This document shows positions 35,240-46,997 of a stretch of 64,000 nt of DNA, piece by piece. The stretch is from Chloranthus sessilifolius (lineage: Eukaryota; Streptophyta; Magnoliopsida; Chloranthales; Chloranthaceae). The stretch lies in contig CM037598.1 in the NCBI GenBank assembly GCA_021018995.1, forward strand, positions 71,318,671-71,382,670. Direction: 5' to 3'. Under the pieces are notes generated by a model that was not told the origin of the DNA, made no database searches, and saw only the letters and a program-made list of their open reading frames with translations. The position numbers and the translations under genes were made by a program. Each line of letters begins with the position of its first letter. The first letter of the stretch is position 1.

Positions 35240-37860
35240 ATCACCATTGGTCAACCTTCTGCCCATCACAATTCTTTGAGTCGTTTGGAATGAGTGCAAC
35301 CACAGCTTATTCTAAGGAAAGACCAAGCACTATGTGTTGCTCATTGATGAAGTGAAGAAGCTCCTCCTGCTCCGGGTCTCCCTTTGTATGTCTTGTCGTG
35401 GCTGGTGGTTCACGTGGGAAACTCTTAAATCATGGCTGATTAGCTCTGTTTTTTGGCCTTCAGCTTGGGGGTGATGGCTTTACTGAAGATGATCCTTTAG
35501 AAATCTCAGCTCTAAGGTCTCAAAGAAATAAATTCATGCAGTCCTACGGACGGTGATGGTTAAGTTCTTAAGGCAGTGAGTACGACGATCCATCAAAGGT
35601 TAGGCCTGTATCCCATCCACCGCGCCCAACATCCGGTAATTATGGCCTTTTTTGAGGGGTGCTAACGAGCTAGGATTTAACAAGCCTATTTTCTATTGGG
35701 ATTGAAAAATTGTCCAAACTCAACCTAACAAGGCCAGGCTCAGATTGGGTTAAGTGGTAATCCTAAGCTTGGCTCAGAGAAATTCGAGCGGGGTTCTGTG
35801 GCAATTTGAATGGATCCACACCAAGTTTAGGGGTAAAATTTATGCCTGGCCAATGTTTGGGTCCAGTTCAAACAAGGTTTGGGTTCATATATTAAAGGCT
35901 CAATAGGCTCTACTGCTCAAGGATGAATCCTGACCGTTTATGTAAGCAGGCCCATGTCGACTCAATCAGATTATTAAATGGTCTGGGAAACTTGGCATAA
36001 CTTGTACACAATAATAATGCACTTTGTGTGTGAACTATGAAGGCTAAGCAGGTATAATTACTTGTCTAGTTTCATATAAAATGAATATTTGACTGGAAAT
36101 GTAGCATTAGTCTGGTAAATTTAGCATTAGTCTGATTTATAACAATGTCGGTTCGATTTTCTTAGATATATAACGCTTGGGAATATTTAGTGTAGTATTA
36201 TCTAGTTTTGGGATTTTAGCAGTAGTTTTGTAAACTCCTATTAGCATTTGGCCAACATATGCTACATTTAGAGTTCTGACATTGAATTGCATCCTTCCTT
36301 TGAGTGCTGGAGATTCAGAGCAAGTGAAACAAAATTGATATGGTTTTGAAATTGACAATTTAATTATTTATGTACTGATACTATTAAATTTGAGATTTTA
36401 CAAATTTCAAATTTTGAGCCAACAATAGCTTATCAATTGGATTTCCTGTATATAATCTGGGTTCTGAGACACTTTTTTCTTTGATCATTTGGGTGAAAAT
36501 ATGAAGCCCATCTAATCTGTGCTAGTTGACAATAAGTTCATGGGCTATATTATCATAGTTTCTAACATTATGAAGATTTTTTTGGGTGTATTCCTGTGGT
36601 TCCATGCTGCTCGATACAATTAAAATTTAACACACATAAACTTGAGAAAGCAGTCTCGTGGGGTGTGAATAATAGTACCCTACCTTTATTTGCACCTACC
36701 TACCAGTTTCTAATATGTATAACCATCTATATTTGAATGATTAGAGTTTTCAAATCTCCTAAGCATGGATTTAGTCTCATATAGAAGTGATCTAGTCATT
36801 TTAATTATCAGTTGGTATTTTGGTTATATTATCATAGCCAATAATATGGGCCATGTGAACCACTCAATCTCGAGATAGGGCCACGTGAACCACTCAATCT
36901 CAAGATAATTTCTGAGATTAACTTTCAGTAATCTCATATTTACTCTGGGATTTAGAGTCATATAATACAGGGACCAGGGACTTTCATTTCTGGAGTTTAG
37001 ATTGCTATTTTATAGGGGCCTCTCGGTGATATTTAAGTGAGTTTCAGGAAGTGCGGATTTCTTTTTTTTTTAGTTATTTTTTATTCCTAAAATTAGGAAA
37101 ACAAGATTATTTGCTTTATTTACTTGGTAATATACATTCCAAGTAAATTAGGAAGTTTAATTAGATTAGGATTTCTTTATTATTCCTTTCTATATATTGT
37201 CACCATAGAAATTTACAGAACAGATTGAATAATATATTTTTATTTTCTCACAGTGCTGCTGTTTATCGAGATTTTCATCTCAGGCTTGAAAATTTCATAG
37301 TTTTCTACAGAATCTGAATCGTAAATCTTCTGTGAATTTCTCTTGCCATCATCTTTACTGCTGAACAGCTGCTGGTTTTAATATTTTGATTGTTGTATGC
37401 GTTCACTGCTGAAAATTTTCAGCTGTTTATATTGGATTAGGGAGTAGAATTCCGTTGAGATTATTGGACATATTGAGCAATTTTTTCGCTGCTGAATTCT
37501 ATCTTATAACTGCAGGTTTAAGTTTCCTTATATTATGGATTTTTTTTTTATGGGTAACCTGGGCATGAACCTGCGACCTTTAGGTTGCTTTTTTTTTTTA
37601 CCTTCCATTGTGCTACCATCCCAAGCTCTTATATTTTGGATTATAACCACTGGTTGAGGCTCTGTGTATGCCTGCTAGATTCATACATGTTCTTCCCTGA
37701 ACTTGGTTTTTGCCTCTTTTTCTAGTATGCAAATTGTGTTACAAAATGAATTTCTTTTGATTGTCTTTACAAGTTCCTCATTTGAGAGTAAACCCATAAA
37801 TATAAAAGTTTAATAATCATAATACATAAAACATTTCTCAACCATCTACTAGTAAAATCC
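35240..37860. other. CACTA interior, no gene recognised
   Basis: No supported coding exon. A second copy of the SINE-like 3' words occurs near 35597. A 30-base tandem duplication (GGGCCAYGTGAACCACTCAA...) lies at 36848-36907. ATGAACCTGCGACC at about 37567 is the complement of a tRNA-like B box and may mark a minus-strand SINE. Confidence 0.35.
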
Positions 37861-37895
37861 TCTCGATTCCAATGATTCATTTCACTGTATTGCAG

Positions 37896-38220
37896 CCACA
37901 AAATCCCATCCACGCTATGAATATCAACAACCTCATGGAGCTACCACCTGTGGCACTAATGAACAACATAACAAGTGGTACGGGTGAAATCCATTATCTG
38001 ACGCCTCTTTTCATGCTATGGAACAAAAGTGCTCCATCTCAGGATTCACCTTCAAGTCCCTGTTCTCACGCCCAATTTGAAAGCACCAATCAACACATAG
38101 GAAATGGAGCCTAATATATTATCTGTTAATGTAAGCAGAAAGGACTCCTCCAGAACCTACAGAACCATCGTCACAGTCTCCAACCGAGGGAGTACATCTA
38201 CAAGACCCACCTGAATTTGT
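37896..38220 (+). other. possible captured exon(s), unrecognised
   Basis: A frame following a TTGCAG acceptor-like site encodes a proline, serine and asparagine-rich peptide to the stop at 38112. A second open stretch near 38140-38216 is rich in Pro-Glu-Ser-Gln (RTPPEPTEPSSQSPTEG). Neither matches a family I recognise. Base composition is less AT-rich than the surroundings, which suggests former coding sequence. Confidence 0.3.
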
Positions 38221-38816
38221 AAGCCAAATTAGTGATTGAACTTGTTATTTGTTGCTCCTGTAAACTACCAACTGATTTGCATTTGATGTAATATTGTTTA
38301 AATGTGAAGCCTCTTGGGAATTTTCATAGTGAAATAGGCTCTCAACAACTGCATATCCCCATAGAAAAGCTTAGAACACACATTAGCAACATGGAACAAC
38401 TGCATACCCCCATGGAGAAGCTTCACACTTTTTAAAATATCTCTGTTTTTGAAAATATTTCCTTTTAATTAACAATTGCCTTGTTTGCTAGGTGATTGTA
38501 CGAACTCAATTTAAAAACAAAAAATCAAATTTGCTAGATGTTTGTGTTTATAGGAACTACCTTGTTTGTTAATTGCACATTGGGGCATATAGATATTAGA
38601 GAAACTAGATAAGCAATAGAGTATTATATTCATTCTTTATATTACTTTTGGGTTCATTTACCTTGCTGTACCTATAAGATGTAAAATGTGTCTGCTTTCA
38701 GAATAGCCTTTTCCTTGTGCAACATTTCAGTCACCATAGATTTTTATGCATTATACAATTTCTACCTATGCCTTGTGTTGATTTTTGAAATGCCATGGTA
38801 TTCTCTGCTAATGCAG

Positions 38817-39024
38817 GTACAAAGAGGTGCAGATAGAGCTGAGATTTATAGTCTGGCATTCTCTGCTAATGCACAGTGGCTAGCAGTCTCAAGTGATAAG
38901 GGCACGGTCCACGTCTTCAACCTCGAATTCAATTCATGAATGACAGGAAATGAGAACACCCGCAGTGCATCGGATCCCAATCTCATTTCTTCACCGACTA
39001 GTTCATCTCTCTCTTTCATTCGAG
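38817..39024 (+). pseudogene. ATG18: captured ATG18/WIPI-type exon
   Basis: After an AG acceptor (38815-38816) the frame reads [20 protein letters not shown], then [16 protein letters not shown]. In-frame after a TGA (38937-38939) it continues ASDPNLISSPTSSSLSFIRG up to a GTAAGA donor at 39025. This is the WD-repeat segment and following loop of plant ATG18 proteins, PROPPIN phosphoinositide-binding factors of autophagy. Only one exon of a multi-exon gene is present and it carries a stop, so it cannot make a full protein. Intact splice borders show it was taken from genomic DNA and not from a spliced transcript. It lies inside the CACTA element. Confidence 0.85.
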
Positions 39025-39025
39025 G

Positions 39026-40440
39026 TAAGATGCCTTAATTTTTAAAGTATCATAGGAGTTTTACAAAATTCATATATATTTGAAATGCTCTTGTAGACGA
39101 AAAATAACCAAAATACCTTACGGCCAGGGAAAGCATGTTGCTTTTGTCATTTTGATTAGATCATTTTGGCTTTGGACTCATTGAAAAATAATATCACCTA
39201 GATGATGCAAGAGTTCTGCATAGAAGGAAAATGCAGCTGGTGTAAGTATAAGGAGCATTTTCTTTTACATATTTATCCTCTTCTTTTCAAAAGTAGTAAA
39301 TGCCTTTTTAGTATATTTAAAGATGGACAAGTAAATTGTTCAGCCTTGAGATCCACGCAAATCCTCTTCTAATGGAATTCTAAGGCCACTCCATTTTTAA
39401 AGATAGCTGATATTGCCACAAAAATAATTACCGATGACATATCGCTAATGTTATGCACACACTGATGCACCAATTAATACAAGCCTATTTTCAAATGTTT
39501 TGCAGTTAGGAAGTGATGATGTGGTAGTAGCAGCTTTTTTTTAACATAAGATGGTGAGGAGAGTCATTCTCATATGGTAACCTGTGAAATGATCCATAAT
39601 ATGTGTATGATAGTTGTGGACCTTAAAATATTATCCAACATGGTTGGGCATATTATATACTGGTATTTGAATTAAGAACTACCACTAGAAATTTTGTTTG
39701 TAACAATTACCAAGAGGGAGCATTCTAATCATATCAAAATAATAATCATGCAGTGTAAAAGGCAAGCGAAAATCAATGACATAATTCTCAATACACTTAC
39801 CAGTTTTGGTCAGGATTTATCTTCTATTGTTCACTTGAGCCATGAGACGGATGTAATTTGCCTCTCATATTGCATCTTGTTGATTAATCCAAAGCAACCT
39901 AACAATTTAATGGTACCACGTAATGAGCTTTATGAAAATAGCCTGGTGATTACACAACTGATCCACCCTCGAGCTAACACAGGTGAATAGCTTGTGCTCC
40001 ATGTGGCTTACAACATCTAATAAAGCACAATACTTTAAAACATCACAACATAGAATCATGATGTAAGGCATGAAATCTGACTCTCTCAAGCAATAAAATA
40101 GAACCATATTGGATGTGTAGACCTTCATAGGATGATACATACATGTCTTTCTTTGTGATTGTAGTTTAGTAGTAATCACTACTATGCTAAAGTGGTACAT
40201 AATATGGGTTATGTTGGAATAGATAGATTTGACTTTAAAGTGAGGCTGATATTGGGTTAGATTAATGTGTTTGATTGTATACCATAGTTTTTCCTGAGAA
40301 TTGGAGGGTGAGAGTTGCTTTGTTTATGGGACCATTTTTGCATCTCAGTGAGGAAGGGCATACTTGACCTTTTTGGTCGGTTGCCCTACCTATTTATCAT
40401 ATTAAGGTTCTGTGTCCCTTAAGACTTCTCTCCCTTTTTC
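39026..40440. other. CACTA interior, no gene recognised
   Basis: AT-rich sequence without recognised exons. Two short overlapping frames on opposite strands (39694-39990 and 39907-40200) have no known domain and look like chance. Confidence 0.4.
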
Positions 40441-40443
40441 TTA

Positions 40444-41006
40444 GGGCATGTTTGGATCTTGTGACTTTTTAGTCCAATGACTTCTTAATCCAAAACAATT
40501 TCTCTAGAGACTAATTGTTGTGGACTATTCTGTCTGCTATTTGGAGGACATTTGGGACTTCACAATGATTAAGAAGTTTGTTGTTTTGGTAACATATGGA
40601 TCCAATTTCCAGTGACTAATGTGCTGGTGGTGGTGGGTCTACTGGTTGTGGTGGAGGAGGAGGTGGCAGCGGTAGAGGGTGTTGTGGTGCTGGTAATCAT
40701 GGTGAAGGTGGTAGTTGTGGTCGTGGTGGACGAGGTGGTGGTGCTAGTCATGGTGAAGAAGATGATGGTGGTTGTGGTCGTGGTGGAGGAAGCCTTGGTG
40801 TTGGTGGTGGTTTTGGTTGTGATAGAGGATGTAGTGGTGGAGATAGTAATTATTTAAAATTCTGACTTCGACTACTTTCTAACTCCACCTGTTTTGGTAT
40901 AAATAAAAGGTTTCCATTGTGTGCTAAAATAGTGATTTCCCAAACATGGTGCCTTGACATTTTCTGAAACAAAAAGAGACTTTTTAATCCAAAGATCCAA
41001 ATAAGC
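40444..41006. mobile_element. PIF/Harbinger-like MITE with GGT-rich core
   Basis: The left end GGGCATGTTTGGATCTTGTG and the right end (inverted) GCTTATTTGGATCTTTGG form imperfect TIRs, extended by GACTTTTTAGTCC against GACTTTTTAATCC. TTA precedes the left end, but the right flank is not a clean copy. The core (40612-40850) is a run of GGTGGT/GTGGTG codon-like repeats giving valine-rich spurious frames. Confidence 0.5.
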
Positions 41007-41504
41007 AGAAAATCCATCCGTGTTTCCTAGTGTTTTTGGAAGTATGCCCATAGTGCTTTTAGAAAGATATGAGACAGATAAAAGGGTCAGGTGTCAGACT
41101 CTCTTTTGACCGCAACGTTCAAGGGAGGAACATGCATCAAAAGATATCTACAGCCTCTAAGTACTAATTGAAATATTAGAATAGTTATTTGTTTGGTGTA
41201 ATGTACCTGCCATAACTTGATCTTGTTCTACCCTGCTTTTGGATATCTACAACTATTGTCTTTCTGTACTTAGGATTTAGAAATATTTTATTTTTAATCC
41301 CTGAACTCAACAGTCGACTAGCTACAAAAATCCTGTCAAAACTGAAAACCATATAGAAAATGTGAAATCACTTCTATCAGCTAGTTATAATCGGCATAGA
41401 CCCTTTCACGATTGTCCAATCAAGTGTGCTCTTGGTTGGATCGTTAGGATAACCCTCAGAAGTTACGGTCTATGGTCATTGCCCCATAGTGACCACTAAC
41501 CAGT

Positions 41505-41785
41505 GTCAGGGTTCGGGAATAAATCGGCATCGAAAAATTTTGAAAAAAAGAAAATTTGTGAGATATAATAATTAAAAATTATAAAAATAATAGAAAATAA
41601 ATTATTTTTTACCAAAATCGGGAAAAATCTAGGTGAAAGTCATAAAATTCACATATAATTCGGAACATTCGCGAATTATTCGGGAATTCCCGAGCAATTG
41701 GGATTTTATCTTTTTTTTTTCTTAAAAATTTTGCGAATTATTTGCAACTTTTTCCAAATGTCGGAGAATTTGGTCACTGTAGGTG
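41505..41785. repeat. dispersed repeat related to 32608-32955
   Basis: This is the second copy of the roughly 300-base repeat described at 32608, with GTCAGGGTTCGGGAATAAAT at the left and GTCGGAGAATTTGGTCACT at the right. Confidence 0.6.
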
Positions 41786-42063
41786 CCCCTCCTCGTGGTG
41801 CCACCCATGTGCACTAGTCAAAATTGGCTTATTGAAGTATTCAACTTATTGTCTTCAATTTGAAGATAAATTTGTATTATTACTACGGAAGCAATTTACA
41901 TAATTGAATCATTCTCATTTTTTATCACAGATTTAAAATTAGTTCAAATTTTAATTTTTTTAATCATTTATAAATCTCTTGTTGTCCTTCAGGAGAAACC
42001 TTTCTCAATGGGTGACAAATGGCTAGCTTACAAAATTAGTGTTGAACATCTTATATTATAATT

Positions 42064-42261
42064 TAAAAGGCAATTGAGCATCTTATATTATACATTATAC
42101 AGGTGCTTGTGGTCTATTATGTGATTACTTGGCATTAGTGTTATTTTAATTTCTTGGTTTCCTAAAAGGCAATTGAGCATCTTATATTATACATTATGCA
42201 GGTGCTTGTGGTCTATTATGTGATTACTTGGTATTAGTGTTGTTTTAATTTCTTGGTTTCT
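42064..42261 (+). repeat. 99-bp tandem duplication
   Basis: Two near-identical 99-base units (42064-42162 and 42163-42261) start TAAAAGGCAATTGAGCATC. They lie in the intron-like sequence just before the HSP70-like exon and each contains an ACAGGTGCTTG or GCAGGTGCTTG word. Confidence 0.85.
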
Positions 42262-42271
42262 TAAATTACAG

Positions 42272-42351
42272 TTCTTAAGGTTGGTGATGGAGTTTTTGAG
42301 GTGCTTTCTACCTCTAGGGACACACATTTGGGTGGTGACGATTTTGATAAA
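42272..42351 (+). pseudogene. captured HSP70 exon (chloroplast-type)
   Basis: After a TTACAG acceptor the frame encodes [12 protein letters not shown], then [12 protein letters not shown], ending at a [11 protein letters not shown] is an HSP70 ATPase-domain signature, and the preceding [12 protein letters not shown] is closest, from memory, to plastid/DnaK-type plant HSP70. A usually invariant glycine before DTHLGG is arginine here. Only this one exon is recognisable, so it is a non-functional fragment carried by the CACTA element. Confidence 0.85.
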
Positions 42352-43503
42352 GTTGGATCATATTTTCATCTCTGCAACAGCCATTTAAGAGCTTCTTTTT
42401 GTACTTCTTTTTATACTTATTATTATTGTAAAATAGAAATTTTCAGTATTTTTTATAAGTCAATGTGTTTTATCAGATGTATTTATCAGGATCATGTACT
42501 TTTTCTGTACTCATTCTTGATTCATAGATTTAATTGCATTTCCAATTTTGGACCCCGACCTATTATCCACTTTTGGACCTGACCTGGATCTGTTAAAAGA
42601 ACGATATACCTATATATTGTGTAGCAAACAGGTACCAGGTTGGGTTCGGGTCAGGTTTGGGCTAACTTGAATGCAACCTATTTATATAACATGTCAATAT
42701 TTTCAACCCGACCTATTAGATGGAGACTCCTTAGATAGAAGTCATCAATATCTTAATTTAATGATATTCTCCTTTTGATTTCAGGCGAAGCTTTTCAATT
42801 TGAAGCTCACCTCAAACAGATCACTAGGGGACGGTGATACTTGACAGGAGAGGCGAAGTAAATTTTTTTTATTTTTTTTTTAAATTATGAAAATAGGTTA
42901 TGGGGTCCTTAGATTGTTAACTCTTTCTTTTCTTCTTTTTTTTGTTTGAATAAGAGGATTGAGCATGTAAAGTTTAAAATATTTGGTTGATTTGAAAGGT
43001 TGGGTCATAGGTTGAGATGCAATCTTTTGTTTGAATAAAAGAATTAGGCATCTATTTTATTTATTAATGACATTGAATAATTTGCATTTGAGTTGAATGG
43101 ATGCGTTTAAATATGAGATTATTAGTTTTTTTTCTTTATATAATTTTTTTTAAAGCATTAAGAAAAACATTAAAAAATTGCATTACAAAAAAGTATTACA
43201 AAAAGCATAAAAAAAAATTACATTAAAAAAAATATAAAAAAAAATATTATTTAAAAAAAAATTGCATAAAAAATCATCGACATAATTTTTTTTTTTTTTT
43301 TTTAAATTTGCATAAAAAAATCACTGCCAAAAGCAGTGATTTTTTCTATGACTGTTAAGAGCAGTTGTTGTTGAAGTTCATAAACCACTGTCTTGTATAG
43401 TGGTAAAAAAAAACTACTCCTTTTTTTACAACTGCTTAGGGTAGTGATTTTTTGAAAAAATCACTGTTTAAAGCAGTGATTTTTTTGGCTTTTTCACGTA
43501 GTG

Positions 43504-44061
43504 GATCTAAAGTTCATGATCTATAGATCCTTAGTGGACAAGATTGACACGAAATATAATTTTCATCATGTTATTAAATGTAGTCAAAGGCTATTATTTT
43601 ATTCAACGATTGACAATAATAGATCATATGATAAATATTGTGTTTTGCTCCAATCTTATCTACCAAGGATCTATAGATCATGAACTTTATATAAAACGGT
43701 CTAGATTGCATTTTCGCATGTCCCATGTCCCTAAAATAAAAAGTCTTTCTTTTACCTCGGTGCAATCACTTAAAAAGCGTGTGCATATATTTATTGTAGT
43801 CAAACCCACCCATTGGTCAAAATCTCGTTGTCAATCGTTGAATAAAATAATAACATTTTACTATATTTAATCACATGATGAAGATTATATTTCGTGTCAA
43901 TCTTGTCCACTAAGAATCTATAAATCATGAACTTTAGATTAGACGGCCTAGATTGCATTTTCACGTATTACATGTCCCTAAAATACAAAGTCTTTTTTTA
44001 ACCTTGGTGCAATCACTTAAAAAGCGAGTGCAAGTAATGGCTCCCTAAATATAATAAGAAG
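43504..44061. repeat. CACTA-interrupted Mutator-type MITE copies
   Basis: Sequence resuming after the CACTA insertion contains one and a half copies of the 409-411-base palindromic MITE found intact at 44062 and 50540: GTTCATGATCTATAGATCC, GTGCAATCACTTAAAAAGCG twice (about 43765 and 44010) and the terminal AAGTAATGGCTCCC ending at 44045. The left half before 30342 is only partly preserved. Confidence 0.7.
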
Positions 44062-44472
44062 GGGAGCCATTACTTCCACACATTTTTCAAGTGATTACAC
44101 CGGATTTAAAGAAAGACATGATATTTTAGGGACATGTGATATGTAAAAATGCAATATGGGCCGTCTGATTTGAAGTTCATGATCAATAGATCTCTAGTAT
44201 ATAAAATTGGAGCAAAGTGCGATACTTGTCATATGATTTATTGTAGTCAACTGTTGAATTATATAATAACTTTTGATTCCATTTAATCAAATGTTAAAAA
44301 TTATATTTTGTTCTAATCTCTTGCAATCGAAATCTTTAAATCATGGCCTTCAAATCAAATGGCTTAGGTGATATTTTTACATAGTAGAGGTCGCCAAACT
44401 TGCAAGTTTTTCTTTTAAATTCAGTGCAATCCGATGCAATCACTTGAAAAGCATGTGCAAGTAATGGCTCCC
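44062..44472. mobile_element. Mutator-type palindromic MITE, intact copy
   Basis: The 411-base element has ends GGGAGCCATTACTTCCACA and (inverted) GGGAGCCATTACTTGCACA, flanked by the 9-base duplication AATAAGAAG (44053-44061 and 44473-44481). The arms pair along almost the whole length. A 9-base duplication indicates mobilisation by Mutator-like transposase. No coding capacity. Confidence 0.9.
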
Positions 44473-44481
44473 AATAAGAAG

Positions 44482-45792
44482 CAATCAAAGGGTTTAAAGG
44501 GGTTGTACATATGGGCACTTTCAGAGACTGCATGAGCGGTAATAGAGGTACCCATATATATAGAGGTACGCAATATTTCACACATTAGATCTTGAGATCA
44601 TTGCCCAACTAGCAAACAGTAAGATCTTGATTCGACATGTCGTACATCCCCAAAATGACCTTGATCATGGGCGTATCATGGAAAGGGTTCTCGGGTCACT
44701 TGAGATTTATTCAATTTGAAATCAAAATCTGACCGTCTGACATGTTTTGCATGAACTCAAGATTCATTGTGTGATAAAAAAACTTAGCTTCACTAGTGTA
44801 AATATGTATTCTAACAATGTTAAAGAGTTTAAAAAAATTAATAAAATAAAGTTTGACAAAGTTCAGTAAAATTCGGAGCATATGTTTAAAAAAATATGAA
44901 ATTTACCGAAAATTTGACCAATTTATAGTTCGGGTCATGAACGAAACCGAAACCGAAATCAAGATTTTGATCCATAGTTATAGACTTATAGCCACCTCAC
45001 TAATTAAAGGAAAACTTGTTGAATGGTTTAAATTAGATGAAAAAGATCATTTTTGGTCCCGATCTTTTACCATCCACGAGATAAATCTTGAAATCATGAG
45101 CTTACTATTAGATGGTCATATGTTGATTTCGTGTGACACTCATTCTCTTATAGAGCCAAGAATTGATTACAAGGAATTAGGTTAGAGTTCAACTCATTTG
45201 ATCTAGCATGATAAGTGGATTTATCAGCCAATACTAATTATTTTATTATAAAATAAACTTTTAACAACATTGAGAAAAGACTTCAACTTTGAACTTTATA
45301 ATTTTTTAATATTATAACTTAATAAATTGTCATTTATATTTTTATAAAATGGCTGTTAGACTTGTTATATTATATGATGCAGAATGTTGGATCATGAAAA
45401 AATAAAAAAAAGATAGACTATATGTGATCGAGGTAATTATGTTGGAAATAAACATATGGAGTAACAAACAAGGATAAAATTCAAAACAAGCAAATAAAAG
45501 AAAATTTAAGAGCGACACCTATAAAGGAAAAAAATTATGGAATGTCTTTTGAAGTGGTTTAAACATGTTCGTCGAACGAAATATGCATACTATGTACGAA
45601 AGATTGAGACACTATAAACATAAGGAAGTAGAAGTAGGATTCGCAAAGCCAATCCAAAATAAATGAAATAATATTGTAATGATGATAATGATGAGGATGA
45701 TTTGATTCATTTTAATAAATTAGTGGAATTCATCTCAATCTTCCACATCAAAGTGTTGTGCACCTATCAAAATGTAGATATGACAATACTAT
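44482..45792. repeat. palindromic repeats and duplicated segment
   Basis: About 44560-44790 is a palindromic repeat with arms around TTAGATCTTGAGATCATTG and ACTCAAGATTCATTGTGTG. About 44960-44975 ends with AAGATTTTGATCCAT, like the right end of a hAT MITE. About 44990-45180 is a half copy of a palindromic repeat. From 45490 the sequence matches 24.1 kb. No gene recognised. Confidence 0.55.
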
Positions 45793-46994
45793 GAGCGTGT
45801 TTGATTGCATGTAATGGTACGACCAAACGCGTTTCGGAGGTCCTTTACGGCCGTCAAATTGGTTGTTTGATTACACTTTTGACTATACGCGTAGTGTACG
45901 GATTCCACTACACGTCTTCGAAAATGGATGCAAGGGTAGACTTTCGTAAGCCTTAAATGCTACACGTTTCACTAAGTGACGGGGTTAAACTTCTAAAAAA
46001 GTTAAAGCCCAATCTTTGTCCATCTCTCAACTTATTCTTTGCCAACGCTTTCTTCTCTCTTTTCTCTTCTCTCGTCTCTCCTCTAACTGAAACCCTAAAC
46101 ACCCCATCTACCGCGCTCAAGGCTTCTGCTTCTACTCCTACTCCGATGACTGGTATCCGATGGCCGTCGGAAGATTCAAAGATCTCCTACGCACATGTTC
46201 TGAGCACCACCGATCTTGTATTGGACGATGACCGTTCAGTTTCTGCCGATTCCTGGTAGATTAAGTGCTATTATGGAAGCACGTTGGACGACGACCAGCG
46301 CCATGCAGATGCCACTGACGCCCTCTCCACCGGCACATTCAGTGTTGCATCCGACTAAATTTTATTCTGTGTATATCTAGGGTTTTTGTTTTTTTCTGAG
46401 TTTCTGATGGTGAGTTAAAATTTTCAGATCTGCCATGTATGCAAATTGGGGGAAAATACAAAAATTGAGCTTTGGATCGGTTCATTTTTTGTGAATTGAT
46501 TGATTGATAGCCTTTTAGGGCTCCTCCATTATTTGAGCAATGATGGCATCTGATGAAAAATCAAGATTTGCTTATTGTTTGAGGAGATTCCTTATCTGCT
46601 CTTACTGAAAAAAAATTATGGTTTCTGTGATTTTTTTTAAATGAGTTCTGAAATCGTTCAAAATTTCTAAGACGATAAGGATTAAAAGCTTACTAAGTTT
46701 GGGAGAATTCCCATCGTTGGTCCATATGCGATCAAAAGGTAAACAAGTTGAGGGTGGAGGTTTTTGGTGTTTAATGATATATAAGTTGGTGTTATGATTC
46801 TTATAAAAAAAAGTTGGTGTTATAATTATTTATAATCCAACAACTAAAAAATACGTATGAGGACAATACACATTTCATAATTTGCATAGTCAAACAAACA
46901 TCTATAATGTGTAGTACCGATACAAGCAAAACGCGTACTTATTACGTAATGGTACATGAAACACGTTTTCTCTTACTTGCAATTAAACAAGTCC
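45793..46994. mobile_element. PIF/Harbinger-like element with gene-like interior
   Basis: TIRs GAGCGTGTTTGATTGCATGTAA-like (left) and its imperfect inverse ending CAATTAAACAAGTCC (right) are flanked by TAT (45790-45792 and 46995-46997). The related sequence at 24.4 kb reads uninterrupted through CTATGTTGA at the insertion point, confirming the limits. Inside, 45957-46259 is a 100-codon frame with serine and threonine-rich sequence after CT-rich leader DNA, without a recognised domain. Confidence 0.65.
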
Positions 46995-46997
46995 TAT

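Larger units (their letters stand above)
30345..43503 (+). mobile_element. 13.2-kb non-autonomous CACTA transposon with captured exons
   Basis: The left end reads CACTACGACAAAATGAGG and the right end TTTTTCACGTAGTG, flanked by the 3-base duplication GAT (30342-30344 and 43504-43506). Subterminal regions carry repeated palindromic words, ACCACTGCTTAAAAAAGTGG on the left and ATCACTG...CAGTGAT on the right (43318-43487), as expected for transposase-binding sites of CACTA elements. The sequence joined across the element (GGGCCATCTGAT then CTAAAGTTCATGATC) reads continuously as in the related repeat at 44158-44190, which is an empty-site control. No TNP2-type transposase was found. Inside are an ATG18-like exon, an HSP70-like exon and a second CACTA left end. 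Confidence 0.85.

Noticed and set aside
40612..40857. Open frame of 81 codons rich in valine
   Set aside because: It is a translation of GGT/GTG repeats in the core of a MITE-like element; the opposite strand gives a Thr-rich frame. Low complexity, not a gene.
42782..42850. Possible second HSP70 exon after TTTCAG
   Set aside because: The acceptor-like site is good, but the translation does not follow the expected HSP70 sequence and hits a stop quickly.
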